Source: Cunninghamella blakesleeana
Taxonomy: Eukaryota > Mucoromycota > Mucoromycetes > Mucorales > Cunninghamellaceae
Direction: 5' to 3'
Assembly (NCBI GenBank): GCA_017871115.1
Contig: JAFCIZ010000007.1
Location: 1,674,001 to 1,738,000, forward strand
Length of the DNA stretch: 64,000 bases
Notes under the pieces: generated by a model
The model's database searches: none
What the model saw: the letters and a program-made list of their open reading frames with translations, nothing else
What the model was told of the DNA's origin: nothing
Shown here: positions 63,453 through 64,000 of the stretch, one piece after another
How positions within the stretch are numbered: the stretch's first letter is position 1
Layout of the letters: the number at the start of each line of letters is the position of its first letter
Position numbers and translations under genes: made by a program

Positions 63453-64000
63453 TTTATTTTATAAATGTTTATAATAATAATAAAAAGAAGAAAAAAGAGA
63501 GTAATTATAATCTCATTTTATATTTTATTAAAATTTGAGTTTTAAAATATCAACTTTATTTTTTTTATCCGATTTTATACATATGCTAGCATACGTAGGT
63601 TTATTTAAATTAAAAGAAGTAAGCAGTTCATTTAGTTCATTTATACTGTATATATTTTGTTATCAAATTGTCGTATTCTTAGAAATACCTTTTTTTAATG
63701 TCCTATTTTTCGGTACATGTCGGCTTCTCAAAAAAAAAAAAAAAAAAAAACGAAAAAGGAATAAGAAGGGGAATGAGAAAAAAAATAAAAAAACAAATGT
63801 TCATCCTAAAATACCAAAAATTCTATATACTACTTCTAACTTAACTTTATTAATGTTTGTACTACTATATCATATATCATTGAATCTAAGAAAAGTGCGG
63901 AGAATAATCAGGGGCAATTTCTTTTTTCAAACATATTTGAGTTAGTTTGTTTTTTATTTTTTATTTCAAATCGAATTCTTTTTATTCTTTCTCTTTTTTT
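63453..64000. other. Gene-free right end
   Basis: AT-rich with a poly-A run at 63731-63750. An open frame at 63535-63945 is Lys/Phe/Leu low complexity and not supported as a gene. Confidence 0.5.

Noticed and set aside
63535..63945. 136-codon open frame
   Set aside because: Driven by a poly-A run and T-rich DNA; low-complexity Lys and Phe residues.

Overview
This 64 kb window is nuclear DNA from a very AT-rich fungus. Spliced genes carry short GT..AG introns, mostly 60-250 bp, and lie in an AT sea of homopolymer runs and AT, GA and tetranucleotide microsatellites. Spliceable genes include a Dma1-type FHA-RING ligase, an NDR/Cbk1 kinase, a Rab escort protein, an LTA4-hydrolase-type aminopeptidase, Sfm1 and SDH subunit 4. 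Together with the base composition and expanded F-box proteins these suggest an early-diverging lineage, most likely Mucoromycota. The genus cannot be fixed from sequence alone.

Layout. 1-2.4 kb: no gene. 2.4-7.0 kb: FHA-RING ligase (+) and HD-domain phosphohydrolase (-). 7.2-12.8 kb: an F-box family cluster of two intact paralogues with a decayed third between them. The intact pair shares a 149 bp identical tract. 13.7-15.0 kb: Ran1-like kinase (-). 16.9-19.3 kb: Sfm1 and an M50B-like membrane protease (both -). 20.1-20.9 kb: broken AIG1-like GTPase. 21.3-22.7 kb: triosephosphate isomerase (-). 23.8-27.0 kb: C2H2 zinc-finger factor (-) and a protein joining F-box, UBP-type zinc finger and DUSP-like region (+). 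27.2-36.0 kb: two head-to-tail decayed ABC exporter copies (-). 36.5-50.8 kb is dense and ordinary: an unrecognised single-pass membrane protein (+), M1 aminopeptidase (-, 11 exons including a 12 nt microexon), Rab escort protein (+), SDH4 (-) and NDR kinase (+).

51-64 kb is accessory. Four genes encode secreted eight-cysteine miniproteins, two on each strand. The inner pair lies in the arms of an almost perfect inverted repeat (1298 bp arms, 1330 bp spacer). All four share a promoter box about 95-111 bp before the start codon. Repeated TACGCCTCAA modules lie between them. An unrelated ten-cysteine secreted protein lies near the right end.

The left and central genes cover housekeeping: glycolysis, respiration, prenylation of Rab GTPases, ribosomal protein methylation and cell polarity. 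The F-box cluster, the ABC relics and the cysteine-rich peptide locus are the fast-evolving parts. The peptide locus is the best candidate for something undescribed. All exon joins were checked by hand for GT..AG and reading frame; no transcript data were available.
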